A DNA stretch of 64,000 bases, from the NCBI GenBank assembly GCA_020851015.1, contig JADZDN010000036.1, positions 5,661-69,660 on the forward strand. Reading direction: 5' to 3'. Both the position numbers and the translations under genes were made by a program. The notes beneath the pieces are model-generated. The model was not told the DNA's origin, ran no database searches, and saw only the letters and a list, made by a program, of their open reading frames with translations. Source of the stretch: Alphaproteobacteria bacterium. GTDB lineage: Bacteria > Pseudomonadota > Alphaproteobacteria > JAEULC01. Of the stretch, positions 37,032 to 45,001 are shown piece by piece. Numbering within the stretch: position 1 is the first letter of the stretch; every line of letters begins with the position of its first letter.

Positions 37032-37535
37032 TCAGCGCAGCACGAAGCCGCCCGCTTCGGTCCGGAAATCGACGACAATATTCTGCCGCGGTTCGATCAC
37101 TACATCGAACGCCCGCTCGTAGTCGAATCCCTCGGCGCGGTCGCTGTCGCGCAGACGCAGCCCCAGGCGGTGCGGTCCCGGAGCCAGGCCGAAGCGCCGG
37201 TAGGCACGCGAGGCGCCGTCGCCCGACAGGCCGCTGGGCGGCAGAATGGCACGGTAGAGCGTCTTGCCGTCGACGTCCATTTCGACCAGCAGCGGCACGC
37301 GTTCGCGCGGGCAAGAGCGCGCCACGCGCATGTTCGGCGGCAGCTTGGCGATTTCCTCCGCGCTAAGCTGGCGGCAGCCGCCGCGCTTCTGGCCGCCATG
37401 GCTGAAGCTGAGCTTGACCTCGCCGCGATCCGCGGGCGTGTAGGTGTAGCTGGGCGAAGCCGAGAAATAGCCGATCAGCAGGCCGAACGCCCCATAGATC
37501 ACCGCCTGCCCGGCGTATCGCAGCACGGGGCTCAT
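37032..37535 (-). CDS. conserved membrane-anchored protein of unknown function
   Basis: A 167-residue protein with one N-terminal membrane segment (about residues 8-24: AVIYGAFGLLIGYF) followed by a soluble region that should be periplasmic. It contains two cysteines near residues 54 and 75 (GGCRQL and ARSCPRE) that could form a disulfide or bind metal, and beta-rich segments in the second half (GPHRLGLRLRD, NIVVDFRTEAG). I do not recognise a family. Its gene overlaps the stop of the cytochrome b fusion gene by four bases, so the two are translationally coupled and probably act together. Confidence 0.7.
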   Translation of the reverse strand: MSPVLRYAGQAVIYGAFGLLIGYFSASPSYTYTPADRGEVKLSFSHGGQKRGGCRQLSAEEIAKLPPNMRVARSCPRERVPLLVEMDVDGKTLYRAILPPSGLSGDGASRAYRRFGLAPGPHRLGLRLRDSDRAEGFDYERAFDVVIEPRQNIVVDFRTEAGGFVLR

Positions 37536-39094
37536 TCGGCTGGCTCGCGCACGGCGGCCGCGGGTGCCGGCGCCGGGGACGGCAGGGCGTCAAGCTCGCG
37601 CCGAAAGCGGGCGATCGCGGCGGACAGGCCCACGATCTCGCCGCTGTCGGCCCATTGGACCCTTAGACGCTCGCGCGGCACCCGCTTGCGCAGGCGCGGA
37701 TCGCGCTTGCCGTCGATCCGCTCCAGCGTCCAGCGCGTGCCCAGCCGGTTGACGCAGGTGCCCTCGCGGCAGCCCGTCACGAAAACCCCGTCCGCCATCC
37801 GGCGGCTCAGCACGTAGTCGATGAAGGACGGCGGCAACGAGCCGATGCAGGGCAGCGAGACGACCGCGACGCCGTCCGCCTCGACCGCGGCGGCCGGAAC
37901 CGCCTGCGCACAGCCGAAGACCAGTACGGCCGGGCGTGCCGACAGCTTGGCCGCCGCCGCCTGCGTCATTTCGCGCAGCATGCGCAGCGAGAAGTCCGGC
38001 ATGTCGATGCCGGTCGCCAGTTCCTCGGTGCGCCGGAACGGCATGGAGGTCGGGCAGGCGGCCATGCAGATGCCGCAGGACACGCAGAGCGAGGCGGTGA
38101 CGGCGGCCTGCTGGACGAACGGGCGCCCGTCGCTGCGCGGCACCATCGCCACCGCGCCGTAGGGGCAGTCCGCCGCGCAGCGTGCGCAGCCGTTGCAATG
38201 GTCGAGATCGACCACCGCGGCACTTGCCCTCCGCATGGGCGGCAGCCATGGCGTTGCCAGCAGCGCCAGCGTCACCGCACCGGCCACGCCCCACATGGTC
38301 TTGTAGGAGAGCAGTTCGAACAGCGGATACCAAGCCAGGTAGAACCAGTCGAGATGCAGTTGGCCCGGCACCTTGGCCAGGTCGGCCGGCGCATGACTCA
38401 CGGCGGGATAGGCCAGCGCCAGGGCGAGCATCAAGAGCGTGGTGCCCACCGCCAGCCCCCGCGGCGGATTGATGCGAGGCTTGGTGATTCGCTGGAGATG
38501 CAGCCAGAGCACGAACAGAAGGATCAGCGGGATCGCAATGTGCAGGAAGATCAGCAGGGTGAAGAACCGGTCGTCCAGGCTGTCGCGGGCGAGGAAATTG
38601 CGCGCGATGGGCTCGCCGAAGATCGGCAGCGTGTCGAGCCACTCGGTCGTCGCGATCGCGATGTACTGCGCCAGCTCGTCCCACACCAGCCAGTAGCCGG
38701 TGATGCCCGAAGCATAGACCAGCCAGAGCACCGGCACGCCGGTGATCCACGAGAACCATCGCACGCCGCGGAGCCGGTCATAGGCGAACTCGCGCGCCAG
38801 ATGCAGCAGCATCATGACGACGAGCGCATCCGATGCGTAGCGATGGAAGCTCCGCATCACGCCGCCGAGATACCACTGGACATGCGTCAACCGCTCGATC
38901 GAGGCGTAGACCCGCTCGACGCCGGTATCGAAACCGATATAGAGGTAGATGCCGCTGACCGCGACAATCCAATAGTAGAAGAACCCCAGCGCGCCGAGGT
39001 TGTGAAACGGGTTCCATGCCGACCCGAAAGCGCGGTCGAAGGTGCGTTCCAAGGCGGCGAACGCGGACCGCAGGAGGCGCTTGATCTGTCCCAC
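37532..39094 (-). CDS. cytochrome b / 2[4Fe-4S] ferredoxin / MvhD-like fusion protein
   Basis: A 520-residue protein with three modules. Residues 1 to about 285 form a cytochrome b N-terminal domain with bis-heme ligands His84/His185 and His98/His199 (14-residue spacing as in bc1) and the added membrane segments. Residues about 293-352 hold two four-cysteine motifs (Cys300, 303, 306, 310 and Cys337, 340, 343, 347) for [4Fe-4S] clusters. Residues about 385-470 resemble the MvhD/hydrogenase iron-sulfur domain (LVFGCAQ, LPCIGSLPPSFI, VTGCREGTC). GTG at 39094 has GAGG upstream; further upstream the frame is not coding. It probably moves electrons between quinol and a soluble donor or the neighbouring oxidoreductase. 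Confidence 0.82.
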   Translation of the reverse strand: MGQIKRLLRSAFAALERTFDRAFGSAWNPFHNLGALGFFYYWIVAVSGIYLYIGFDTGVERVYASIERLTHVQWYLGGVMRSFHRYASDALVVMMLLHLAREFAYDRLRGVRWFSWITGVPVLWLVYASGITGYWLVWDELAQYIAIATTEWLDTLPIFGEPIARNFLARDSLDDRFFTLLIFLHIAIPLILLFVLWLHLQRITKPRINPPRGLAVGTTLLMLALALAYPAVSHAPADLAKVPGQLHLDWFYLAWYPLFELLSYKTMWGVAGAVTLALLATPWLPPMRRASAAVVDLDHCNGCARCAADCPYGAVAMVPRSDGRPFVQQAAVTASLCVSCGICMAACPTSMPFRRTEELATGIDMPDFSLRMLREMTQAAAAKLSARPAVLVFGCAQAVPAAAVEADGVAVVSLPCIGSLPPSFIDYVLSRRMADGVFVTGCREGTCVNRLGTRWTLERIDGKRDPRLRKRVPRERLRVQWADSGEIVGLSAAIARFRRELDALPSPAPAPAAAVREPAE

Positions 39095-39131
39095 TATCGG
39101 CCTCGAGACTGGTATAGACGCGAACGCTCGT

Positions 39132-39941
39132 TCAGGCTTGCTGGGCGCGCAGGCGCAGCCAGTTCCGCACAAGCACCCAGCCCGTTCCCGCAAGCGAAAC
39201 CAGGCCGGCCAGTGCCCCGACGAAGATGGCGTAGCTGAAGCGGTAGCGATCCTGCGTCGGATCATAGACCGTACACAACAGACGCAGCCGGTCCCACCAT
39301 GTCGACGGCTCGGTGAACCGCGCCGGCCGGCCGTAGACGAGCTGCTTCAGCGGCTCGACCACCGCCGAACTCTTGAAATCGGAACCGTAGACCTGCCAGT
39401 AGACCTGGCCCTGGGCGTCCACGATGGTCGTCTGCGCCACGTGGTCGAACCCGCGCGGCGACCGTACGAAGGTGAAGCCGACGTCGCGCGCCAGGGAATC
39501 GATGGCCGCCGCGCTGCCGCTGAGGAAGGTCCAGCCCGGCTGGTCCAGCCCCTGGCTCTTGGCGAAGGCGTGCATGCGCTCCGGCGTGTCGACCCCGGCT
39601 TCGAAGCCGACCACCGCGACCTGGAAACTGTCGCGTGGCAGTGCCTGGCGCGCGACCGCCACGGCATGCAGCAGGCTCTGCGCGATCAGCGGGCAGGTGT
39701 GGTAGCAGCCGGTGTAGATCAGCGGCAGGATCAGCGGCCTGCCGCGCAGCGCGGCCAGCGTGACGGTGCGGCCGTGGTGGTCGACGAATTCATTGTCAGC
39801 CAGGGCGCGCCCCACGGCCGCAGCACTGACCGACAGCGCGGCGCGCTCGTCCAAACGGCCATTGCCGTCGACCGGCGCGCCGGCGGCGGAAAATGCCGTT
39901 GCGCAGGCCGCCGCGACCGCAAGCGCGCGGAACACGCTCAC
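39132..39941 (-). CDS. SCO1/SenC/PrrC family copper chaperone
   Basis: A 269-residue thioredoxin-fold protein with signal peptide (about residues 1-22). The copper-binding CxxxC is YTGCYHTC (Cys79, Cys83) and a later histidine (DHVAQ) supplies the third ligand. One C-terminal membrane segment (about 236-258) follows, which is unusual for SCO proteins and would tether it. SCO proteins deliver copper to CuA of subunit II; here the neighbouring subunit II at 42531-43076 carries a complete CuA site. GTG start overlaps the CtaB stop by four bases. Confidence 0.87.
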   Translation of the reverse strand: MSVFRALAVAAACATAFSAAGAPVDGNGRLDERAALSVSAAAVGRALADNEFVDHHGRTVTLAALRGRPLILPLIYTGCYHTCPLIAQSLLHAVAVARQALPRDSFQVAVVGFEAGVDTPERMHAFAKSQGLDQPGWTFLSGSAAAIDSLARDVGFTFVRSPRGFDHVAQTTIVDAQGQVYWQVYGSDFKSSAVVEPLKQLVYGRPARFTEPSTWWDRLRLLCTVYDPTQDRYRFSYAIFVGALAGLVSLAGTGWVLVRNWLRLRAQQA

Positions 39942-40795
39942 AGCGCCTCCAGCAAGACGCCGAGGATGACCGACATCAGCTGCGCCAGCGAGCCGAAAAA
40001 GGCGCCGAGCGCGAACTTCCGGCTGGGCGTGGCCGCCAGCCGAAGGCAGAGCGCAACGAACAGGATGCCGCCCGGTATCACGCATCCAAGGTAGCGCAGG
40101 CCGAGACCGAACATCGCCGGCAGAAACGAAACGATCACCAGCACCAGGGCGTGCGCCAGGATGACCCGCGCTGCCGCGCCGGGCGGCAGGACGACCGGCA
40201 GCATCGGCACGCCGGCCGCCGCGTAGTCGTCGCGCCGCGCGAGCGCAAGGCTCCAGAAATGCGGCGGTGTCCACAGGAACAGGATCATCGCGAGGGAGAC
40301 CGGCAGCGGCGAGGGAAGCGGATCGACGATCGCCGCGCCGGCCAGGACCGCGAAGCTCCCGGCCAGCCCGCCGACGACGATGTTCCACGGCGTCCGGCGC
40401 TTCAGCCACACCGTGTAGACGAGCCCGTAGACGGCGGCGCCGAGGAAAACATAGGTGGCGGCCGCCCAGCCCAGCGTGGCCGCCAGCGCGGTGCCCGCCA
40501 AGAGCAGGCCAGCCATCGCCGCCAGGCACCACGGGCCCGCCGCGATCTTTCCCGCAACGAACGGCCTTGCCCGCGTGCGCGACATGCGCGCGTCCAGGTC
40601 GCGCTCGAAGTACTGGTTGAACGCGCCGGCCGCGCCGGAGCACAGCAGCACCGCGAGCACGAGGGTCAGCACGCGCCACGCCGGCTGCGACGGTCCCGGC
40701 ACGATCGCCATCCCGGCCACGGCGCTGAGCGCGATCGCAGCGCCGATCCGCAGCTTGAGCACGTTCACGACATCGCCGAGGCCGATCGCCATCAC
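39938..40795 (-). CDS. ctaB: protoheme IX farnesyltransferase (heme O synthase)
   Basis: A 285-residue UbiA-family membrane prenyltransferase with about eight to nine membrane segments. The substrate motif NQYFERDLDARMSRTRARP lies near residues 60-78 and the second aspartate-rich loop (DDYAAAGVPMLPV) near 187-199. It converts heme B to heme O, the precursor of heme A. Its presence in this operon implies that the oxidoreductase at 40821-42515 carries an O- or A-type heme, unusual for classical nitric oxide reductases, which use heme b. Confidence 0.9.
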   Translation of the reverse strand: MMAIGLGDVVNVLKLRIGAAIALSAVAGMAIVPGPSQPAWRVLTLVLAVLLCSGAAGAFNQYFERDLDARMSRTRARPFVAGKIAAGPWCLAAMAGLLLAGTALAATLGWAAATYVFLGAAVYGLVYTVWLKRRTPWNIVVGGLAGSFAVLAGAAIVDPLPSPLPVSLAMILFLWTPPHFWSLALARRDDYAAAGVPMLPVVLPPGAAARVILAHALVLVIVSFLPAMFGLGLRYLGCVIPGGILFVALCLRLAATPSRKFALGAFFGSLAQLMSVILGVLLEAL

Positions 40796-40820
40796 TCGCC
40801 TCCCGCCGGCCCGCCGCGCC

Positions 40821-42515
40821 TCACCGCAGCGGCCACACCGACGCCAGGTACTTCCAGTTGACGTAGTAATAGAGGACGAAGGATACGAAGAAGACCGTGA
40901 CCAGCACCATCGTGCCGGGCAGCTTCAACGTCGCCTCGCCGCCATAGCTGGCGATCGGCGACGCCATCGGCGGCACGGCAGGCCTGGCGGCCGGCGCGGG
41001 GGCGTCCTTGCGCTTGCCGAAGAGGATCGATCCGACAACGACGACGACATACGCAAGACCGCCAAGCGCCGCCAAAATCGCGCAGATGCCGTTCAGACCC
41101 ATCATCAGGAAGGCGCCGGCCGGCACGTCGAAGGAAAGCCGGGCGTCGGTGAACGTGATGTCCCAGTGACGCCGCGCCACGCCCAGCGTGCCGGCGCCCA
41201 TCATGAACAGCGATATGCCGGCAACGCCGATGCCGAAGAGGTAGGGCTGCCACTGCGCCAGGCGCGGCAGCACCAGTTCGCGCCGGAAGATCAGCGGCAC
41301 CACCAGGTAGGTCATGGCCATGAAGGCGAGCGTGGTGCCGGCGACGACGGTGCCATGGAAATGGCCAGGGACGTACAGCGTGTTGTGCATCAGAATGTTG
41401 AGCTGCTCGGTGCCCAGGATCACGCCCGTGATCCCGCCCAGGAAGCCGAACATGACCAGCGACAGGAACATCCCGGCGAAGGCCGGATTGCCCCAGGGCG
41501 CCTTGCGCAGCCATTCGAACATGCCGTTGGTGTAGCCTTTGCGGCGCTGCGCCGCCTCGATCGAGCCGGGAACCGTCAGCCCGTGGATCATGCTGCCGAG
41601 CACCGCGAGGTACATGGCGTAGCTGGTGTTGAAGATCTTCCATTCCGAGCTGATGCCCGGTTCGACCAGCAGATGATGGGCCGAGGCGAGCTGCAGGAAT
41701 AGGATGTATAGGAAGAAGGCCGTACGGCTGACCTTCTCGGAAAGCGGCTTGGCGCCCAGCACGATCGCCGCGATCGCGTACCAGACGGCCACATGCGCGG
41801 AGACGTTGATCTGCTGCGAGGAATGGCCCATGCCCCACCACACGACCTTGTAGGTCAGCGGATCGATGTGGCTGATGAGGCCGATGGACCACAGGAAGGT
41901 CGGCACCAGGATGATGGCGCCGCAGGCGATCGTGAAGACGGCGATGATCGCCGCCGTCAGCGCCCCGAAGGTCACCAGCGGAATCGATCCCTGGTAGGTA
42001 CGCTCGTCCTTGGCGACGACCAGCGTGCCGAAGAACACGAACACGCCGATCAGTGCGCCCACCGCGAACAGGATCAGGCCGAGATAGAAATGCGGCGCCG
42101 CCTTCATCGGCGGGTAGGACGTGAACATCACCGAGGATTCGCCCTGCAGCACGGCGACGTTCGCCATCACCGCGCCAACCAGCATCAGGACGAAAGCGAG
42201 CCAGGCCATCTTCGGCGCAGCAAGCCGCGAGCCGAGCAGGATCGCGGAAGCGAAGTACAGTACCGCCATCTCGAAGAAGATGATCCAGAACAGCAGCACA
42301 TCCGCGCCGTGCGCGGTCAACGCCAGATAGAACCATTCCGCCGGCAGCAGATGGACGGCCGGCCAGCGGGTCAGCGCGACGCTGAGGCCGAACAATCCGC
42401 CGATCGCCAGGAACACCACGGCTGCCACGGCATTCGCCTTGATCAGCGCCTGGGCCGGCAGATGCACTTTCAGGCCGGTATCCGGGCAGATACGGAACTC
42501 AGCTTGCGTAGCCAT
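40821..42515 (-). CDS. heme-copper oxidoreductase subunit I with Gln at the active-site Tyr position (eNOR-like)
   Basis: A 564-residue membrane protein with about 14 helices. The six metal-binding histidines are present: His69 (helix II, TAHG), His231 (GMGHSSQQIN), His280/His281 (SAHHLL), His385 and His387 (PGHFHG). In B-type oxygen reductases such as T. thermophilus ba3 the active-site tyrosine follows the first CuB histidine by four residues; here that position is Gln235. The full set of ligands with loss of the tyrosine is expected in non-canonical nitric oxide reductases of the eNOR type, a group that I recall from published comparative work. Oxygen reductase activity cannot be ruled out. 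It lies next to genes for nitrite reduction and under an FNR-type box. Confidence 0.85.
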   Translation of the reverse strand: MATQAEFRICPDTGLKVHLPAQALIKANAVAAVVFLAIGGLFGLSVALTRWPAVHLLPAEWFYLALTAHGADVLLFWIIFFEMAVLYFASAILLGSRLAAPKMAWLAFVLMLVGAVMANVAVLQGESSVMFTSYPPMKAAPHFYLGLILFAVGALIGVFVFFGTLVVAKDERTYQGSIPLVTFGALTAAIIAVFTIACGAIILVPTFLWSIGLISHIDPLTYKVVWWGMGHSSQQINVSAHVAVWYAIAAIVLGAKPLSEKVSRTAFFLYILFLQLASAHHLLVEPGISSEWKIFNTSYAMYLAVLGSMIHGLTVPGSIEAAQRRKGYTNGMFEWLRKAPWGNPAFAGMFLSLVMFGFLGGITGVILGTEQLNILMHNTLYVPGHFHGTVVAGTTLAFMAMTYLVVPLIFRRELVLPRLAQWQPYLFGIGVAGISLFMMGAGTLGVARRHWDITFTDARLSFDVPAGAFLMMGLNGICAILAALGGLAYVVVVVGSILFGKRKDAPAPAARPAVPPMASPIASYGGEATLKLPGTMVLVTVFFVSFVLYYYVNWKYLASVWPLR

Positions 42516-42530
42516 GTTGGCGTCCCCCGC

Positions 42531-43076
42531 CTACTTCTTGTCGACGACATAGATGCGGCCGATCATCGTGTGATGGCCGATACCGCAGAATTCGTTGCAG
42601 ACGACGGTGAACTGGCCCGTCGTATCCGGCGTCACCGTCAACACCATCTCGTAGCCCGGATGGATCTGCAGATTCACGTTAGCCGGCTGCAGCGAGAACC
42701 CGTGCTGCCAGTCGAGCGACGAGATGTGCAGCCGGTAGCTCTGGCCCTTCTCCAGCTCGAGGATCGGCCACCATTCCCACAGCCGCGCCAACATGTAGGC
42801 GTCGCCGCCCGGCGGCGGACGCACGACCGGGATCCCGGTATCGCCCTCCTCGCGGACCTTGTATTTCTCGGCGGCCGCCTCGGTGCGCGCCAGGTGCATG
42901 TCCGGCGTGATTCGGTAGGCCTCGTTCGACAGGTTCTGCTTGCCGACGAAATGCCAGGCCACCATCGTGCCAAACATCACGAGGCCCCAAAGGAACGCGA
43001 CCGCGATCCAGACCAGCTCGGTGCGTTCGACCGGCTCGTTCCACCAGATCATCTGTTTGGGCGGATGTATTGCCAT
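42531..43076 (-). CDS. cytochrome c oxidase-type subunit II with CuA site
   Basis: A 181-residue protein with one membrane segment (about residues 21-43) and a periplasmic cupredoxin domain. The CuA ligands are His125 (DWQHGFS), Cys160, Glu162, Cys164, His168 and Met171 (CNEFCGIGHHTM). The site is complete, so the protein should accept electrons from a soluble cytochrome c, possibly that of 43584-43958. It has a long insertion (about residues 60-105) before the cupredoxin fold. It starts 15 bases upstream of subunit I and forms the complex with it. Confidence 0.9.
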   Translation of the reverse strand: MAIHPPKQMIWWNEPVERTELVWIAVAFLWGLVMFGTMVAWHFVGKQNLSNEAYRITPDMHLARTEAAAEKYKVREEGDTGIPVVRPPPGGDAYMLARLWEWWPILELEKGQSYRLHISSLDWQHGFSLQPANVNLQIHPGYEMVLTVTPDTTGQFTVVCNEFCGIGHHTMIGRIYVVDKK

Positions 43077-43115
43077 TGGCTGTTGTCCCCCTCGATTCCG
43101 TTCAGTGCCGCCGGA

Positions 43116-43289
43116 TCATTTCGCGATCGGGATCTGCGCCAGTTCCATCACGGCCCAGAGCACGTAGAAGACCGTCGGCACCGTGACGCCGATGAACAAA
43201 AGCAGAAACGGATTGTCGAGGATTCGCTGCATGACCGGCGGGCGCGACTCGCCCCCGTGCGTCGACTCTTCCCGGGCGGGATCGGACAT
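43116..43289 (-). CDS. small single-span membrane protein of the oxidoreductase operon (subunit IIa-like)
   Basis: A 57-residue protein. After a polar N-terminus (MSDPAREESTHGGES) a helix of about 22 hydrophobic residues (PFLLLFIGVTVPTVFYVLW) follows. The ATG is preceded by a perfect GGAGGTAAGCC. The gene is first in the operon downstream of the FNR-type box at 43347 and 39 bases upstream of subunit II. Single-helix accessory subunits (such as subunit IIa of ba3 oxidase) accompany B-type heme-copper enzymes, so it may be a structural subunit or an assembly factor. No family was recognised by sequence. Confidence 0.65.
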   Translation of the reverse strand: MSDPAREESTHGGESRPPVMQRILDNPFLLLFIGVTVPTVFYVLWAVMELAQIPIAK

Positions 43290-43346
43290 GGCTTACCTCC
43301 GACGACTTTCCTGGCGAAAATTAGGTCGCGGCGCTCCCGCGTGGCC

Positions 43347-43360
43347 TTGACGATGGTCAA
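43347..43360 (-). promoter_or_regulatory. FNR/NNR-type box for the oxidoreductase operon
   Basis: TTGACGATGGTCAA, a near-perfect inverted repeat of the FNR/NNR consensus. Its centre is 64 bases upstream of the ATG at 43289. A class II start at +1 = about 43312 would leave a 23-base leader with GGAGGT. It overlaps the stop codon of the 63-residue protein gene. It also fits the transcription direction of this operon, since the genes to the right are on the same strand and end there. Confidence 0.75.
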
Positions 43361-43548
43361 GTGCCGGTGTGCATAAGCAGATGCTGTAGGATCGAGAACA
43401 CGGACACGGCAAGGACCAGCAGGATGACGAAGAACAGGGCCGTCCTGTTCGTGAAACGGCGCCCGGCCAGCTGCTCGCACCGATCGACCAGCCAGTCGGA
43501 CAGGAGATACAAGGCGATGCCCACCACCGCGAAATAGAGCACTTCCAT
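43357..43548 (-). CDS. small membrane protein of unknown function
   Basis: A 63-residue protein with two predicted membrane segments (about 4-17 and 37-58) joined by a short basic loop with a cysteine (DRCEQLAGRR). It follows the cytochrome c gene after 35 bases and is the last gene of the nirI operon; its stop lies in the FNR-type box that serves the next operon. No family was recognised. It may assist the assembly or anchoring of the cytochrome. Confidence 0.6.
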   Translation of the reverse strand: MEVLYFAVVGIALYLLSDWLVDRCEQLAGRRFTNRTALFFVILLVLAVSVFSILQHLLMHTGT

Positions 43549-43583
43549 CTTGCCCTACCCCGCGATGGTGGTTGACGCCGGTT

Positions 43584-43958
43584 TCACTTGGCGGCCTTCA
43601 GGTACTCGATGACGGCCTTGCGTTCCTGCTCGTTCTTGACCCCGTTGAAGATCATCTTGTTGCCCGGCATGGCCGCCTTCGGGTCGGTCAGATAGACCTC
43701 CAGGAATTTCTCGTCGAGCACAGCGCCCGATTTCGAGTTTGCGTCGGAGTACTTGAAGCCCGCCACCTGGCCAGCGGTGCGGCCGACGACACCGTGCAGG
43801 CTGGGTCCGACGCGGTTTTTGCCCGCTTCGACCGTGTGACAGGTCGCGCAGTGCTTCTTGAAGGCCTTCTCCCCGGCCTCGTCGGCACGCACGCCGGCCG
43901 ACGCGAGCGCAAAGGAGGCAAGGACGGCTGCGGCAGCAGTCAAAGACACGAGATTCAC
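43584..43958 (-). CDS. class I cytochrome c (c2/c550-like)
   Basis: A 124-residue periplasmic cytochrome with a signal peptide (about residues 1-25) and a single CATCH heme motif (Cys37, Cys40, His41). The axial methionine is probably Met102 in MPGNKMIF. It is soluble and of the small mitochondrial-type class. GTG start overlaps the stop of nirX by four bases and follows AGGAG. It is a plausible electron donor for NirS and for the CuA subunit of the oxidoreductase. Confidence 0.9.
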   Translation of the reverse strand: MNLVSLTAAAAVLASFALASAGVRADEAGEKAFKKHCATCHTVEAGKNRVGPSLHGVVGRTAGQVAGFKYSDANSKSGAVLDEKFLEVYLTDPKAAMPGNKMIFNGVKNEQERKAVIEYLKAAK

Positions 43959-45001
43959 GACAGGACTCCTTTCGTTGATTGCACAGAAGAAACGGGCGAC
44001 CTTGCGTCGCTAATCCGCGCCAGGACGCCATCGTGCCGCAGGGCGAATGCTTCTGCGGTGCCGATGGCGGCCCGGGCGCGGCGGAGCATCGCCGGCAGGT
44101 CGGTGGCCGGCGTGACGAAGAACGCGGTGGACAGCGCGTCGGCGGCGGTCGCCGTGTCGGCCACGACCGCCAGCGCTTCGACATGGTTCGCGCAGGCGCC
44201 GTTCTGCGGAACGAACAGATGATGGAAACGACGCCGCGGCTCGAACGGCGTCGCATAGCCGGCCGAGGTGGCGATCGCACGATCGCGCAGCGGCACGGAT
44301 AGCGCGGGAACCCCCTTGGCATCGGGCACGGCGACGGTCCAGGGCGCGCCGTCCGCCCGCAAGCCGATCGCGGCGACCTCGCCCATCTCGACCAGGGTCG
44401 AATCGATGCCGCCCTCGCGCAGCCGGTTGACCACGCGGTCCGTGATGTAGCCCTGGGCGATGCCGTTCAGCGTCATCGCCATGCCCGGCTTCGCGAAAGC
44501 GATGCGGCGAGGTTCGATTTCGACAGCGCGGTAGTCGACACGGCTGCAGGCGGCGGCGAGCGCTCCTGGCGCCGGCCCCCGCGCGTCGTCCGGACGCGCC
44601 GCGAAGTGATCGGCATAGAGTTGCCACAGCGGCTGAACCGTCGCGTCGAACGCCCCATCGGTCAGCGCACTCCAATCCCGCGCGGTCGTCGCCAGTGCCT
44701 GGAAATCCCGCGAGGGATAGTCGAGAAAACCGTCGCGGTTGAGACGGGCGAGTTCGGAGTCCTGGCGATACAGGCTGAACGCCGACTCCAGGCGGCGCAG
44801 CTCGGCGACACAGCCCTCGACAAGCAGGCGTGCGGCATCGGGATCCGGCAGGCAGAGCTGGATGCGGGCCGTCGTGCCCAGCGCATCGCCCTGCCACTCC
44901 CAGGTCGGCACGGCACCCGTCCGGCCGGGCAGCAGCGGCATCGCGCCGGCCGCACCCAGCACCGTCAGAACCCGGCGGCGCGAGAACAGGCGGGCGGTCA
45001 T
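43955..45001 (-). CDS. nirX: FAD:protein FMN transferase, ApbE/NirX family
   Basis: A 348-residue ApbE-type protein with an N-terminal signal with twin arginines (FSRRRVLTVLGAAGAMPLLPG). Motifs include FDATVQPLW near 121, NGIAQGYITDRV near 179-190 and TALST-like AADALSTAFFV near 295. It transfers FMN from FAD to a threonine of a target protein. The target is likely to be NirI, encoded directly upstream, which contains a GATVTS site. The ATG at 45001 overlaps the nirI stop by four bases, so production of enzyme and target is coupled. In Paracoccus the nirX-nirI pair is next to nirS, as here. Confidence 0.9.
   Translation of the reverse strand: MTARLFSRRRVLTVLGAAGAMPLLPGRTGAVPTWEWQGDALGTTARIQLCLPDPDAARLLVEGCVAELRRLESAFSLYRQDSELARLNRDGFLDYPSRDFQALATTARDWSALTDGAFDATVQPLWQLYADHFAARPDDARGPAPGALAAACSRVDYRAVEIEPRRIAFAKPGMAMTLNGIAQGYITDRVVNRLREGGIDSTLVEMGEVAAIGLRADGAPWTVAVPDAKGVPALSVPLRDRAIATSAGYATPFEPRRRFHHLFVPQNGACANHVEALAVVADTATAADALSTAFFVTPATDLPAMLRRARAAIGTAEAFALRHDGVLARISDARSPVSSVQSTKGVLS

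Noticed and set aside
40821..42515. Canonical oxygen-reducing cytochrome c oxidase subunit I
   Set aside because: The position of the essential tyrosine is occupied by Gln235 and the operon lies in a nitrite-reduction island. I keep oxygen reduction as a minor alternative but not as the main call.
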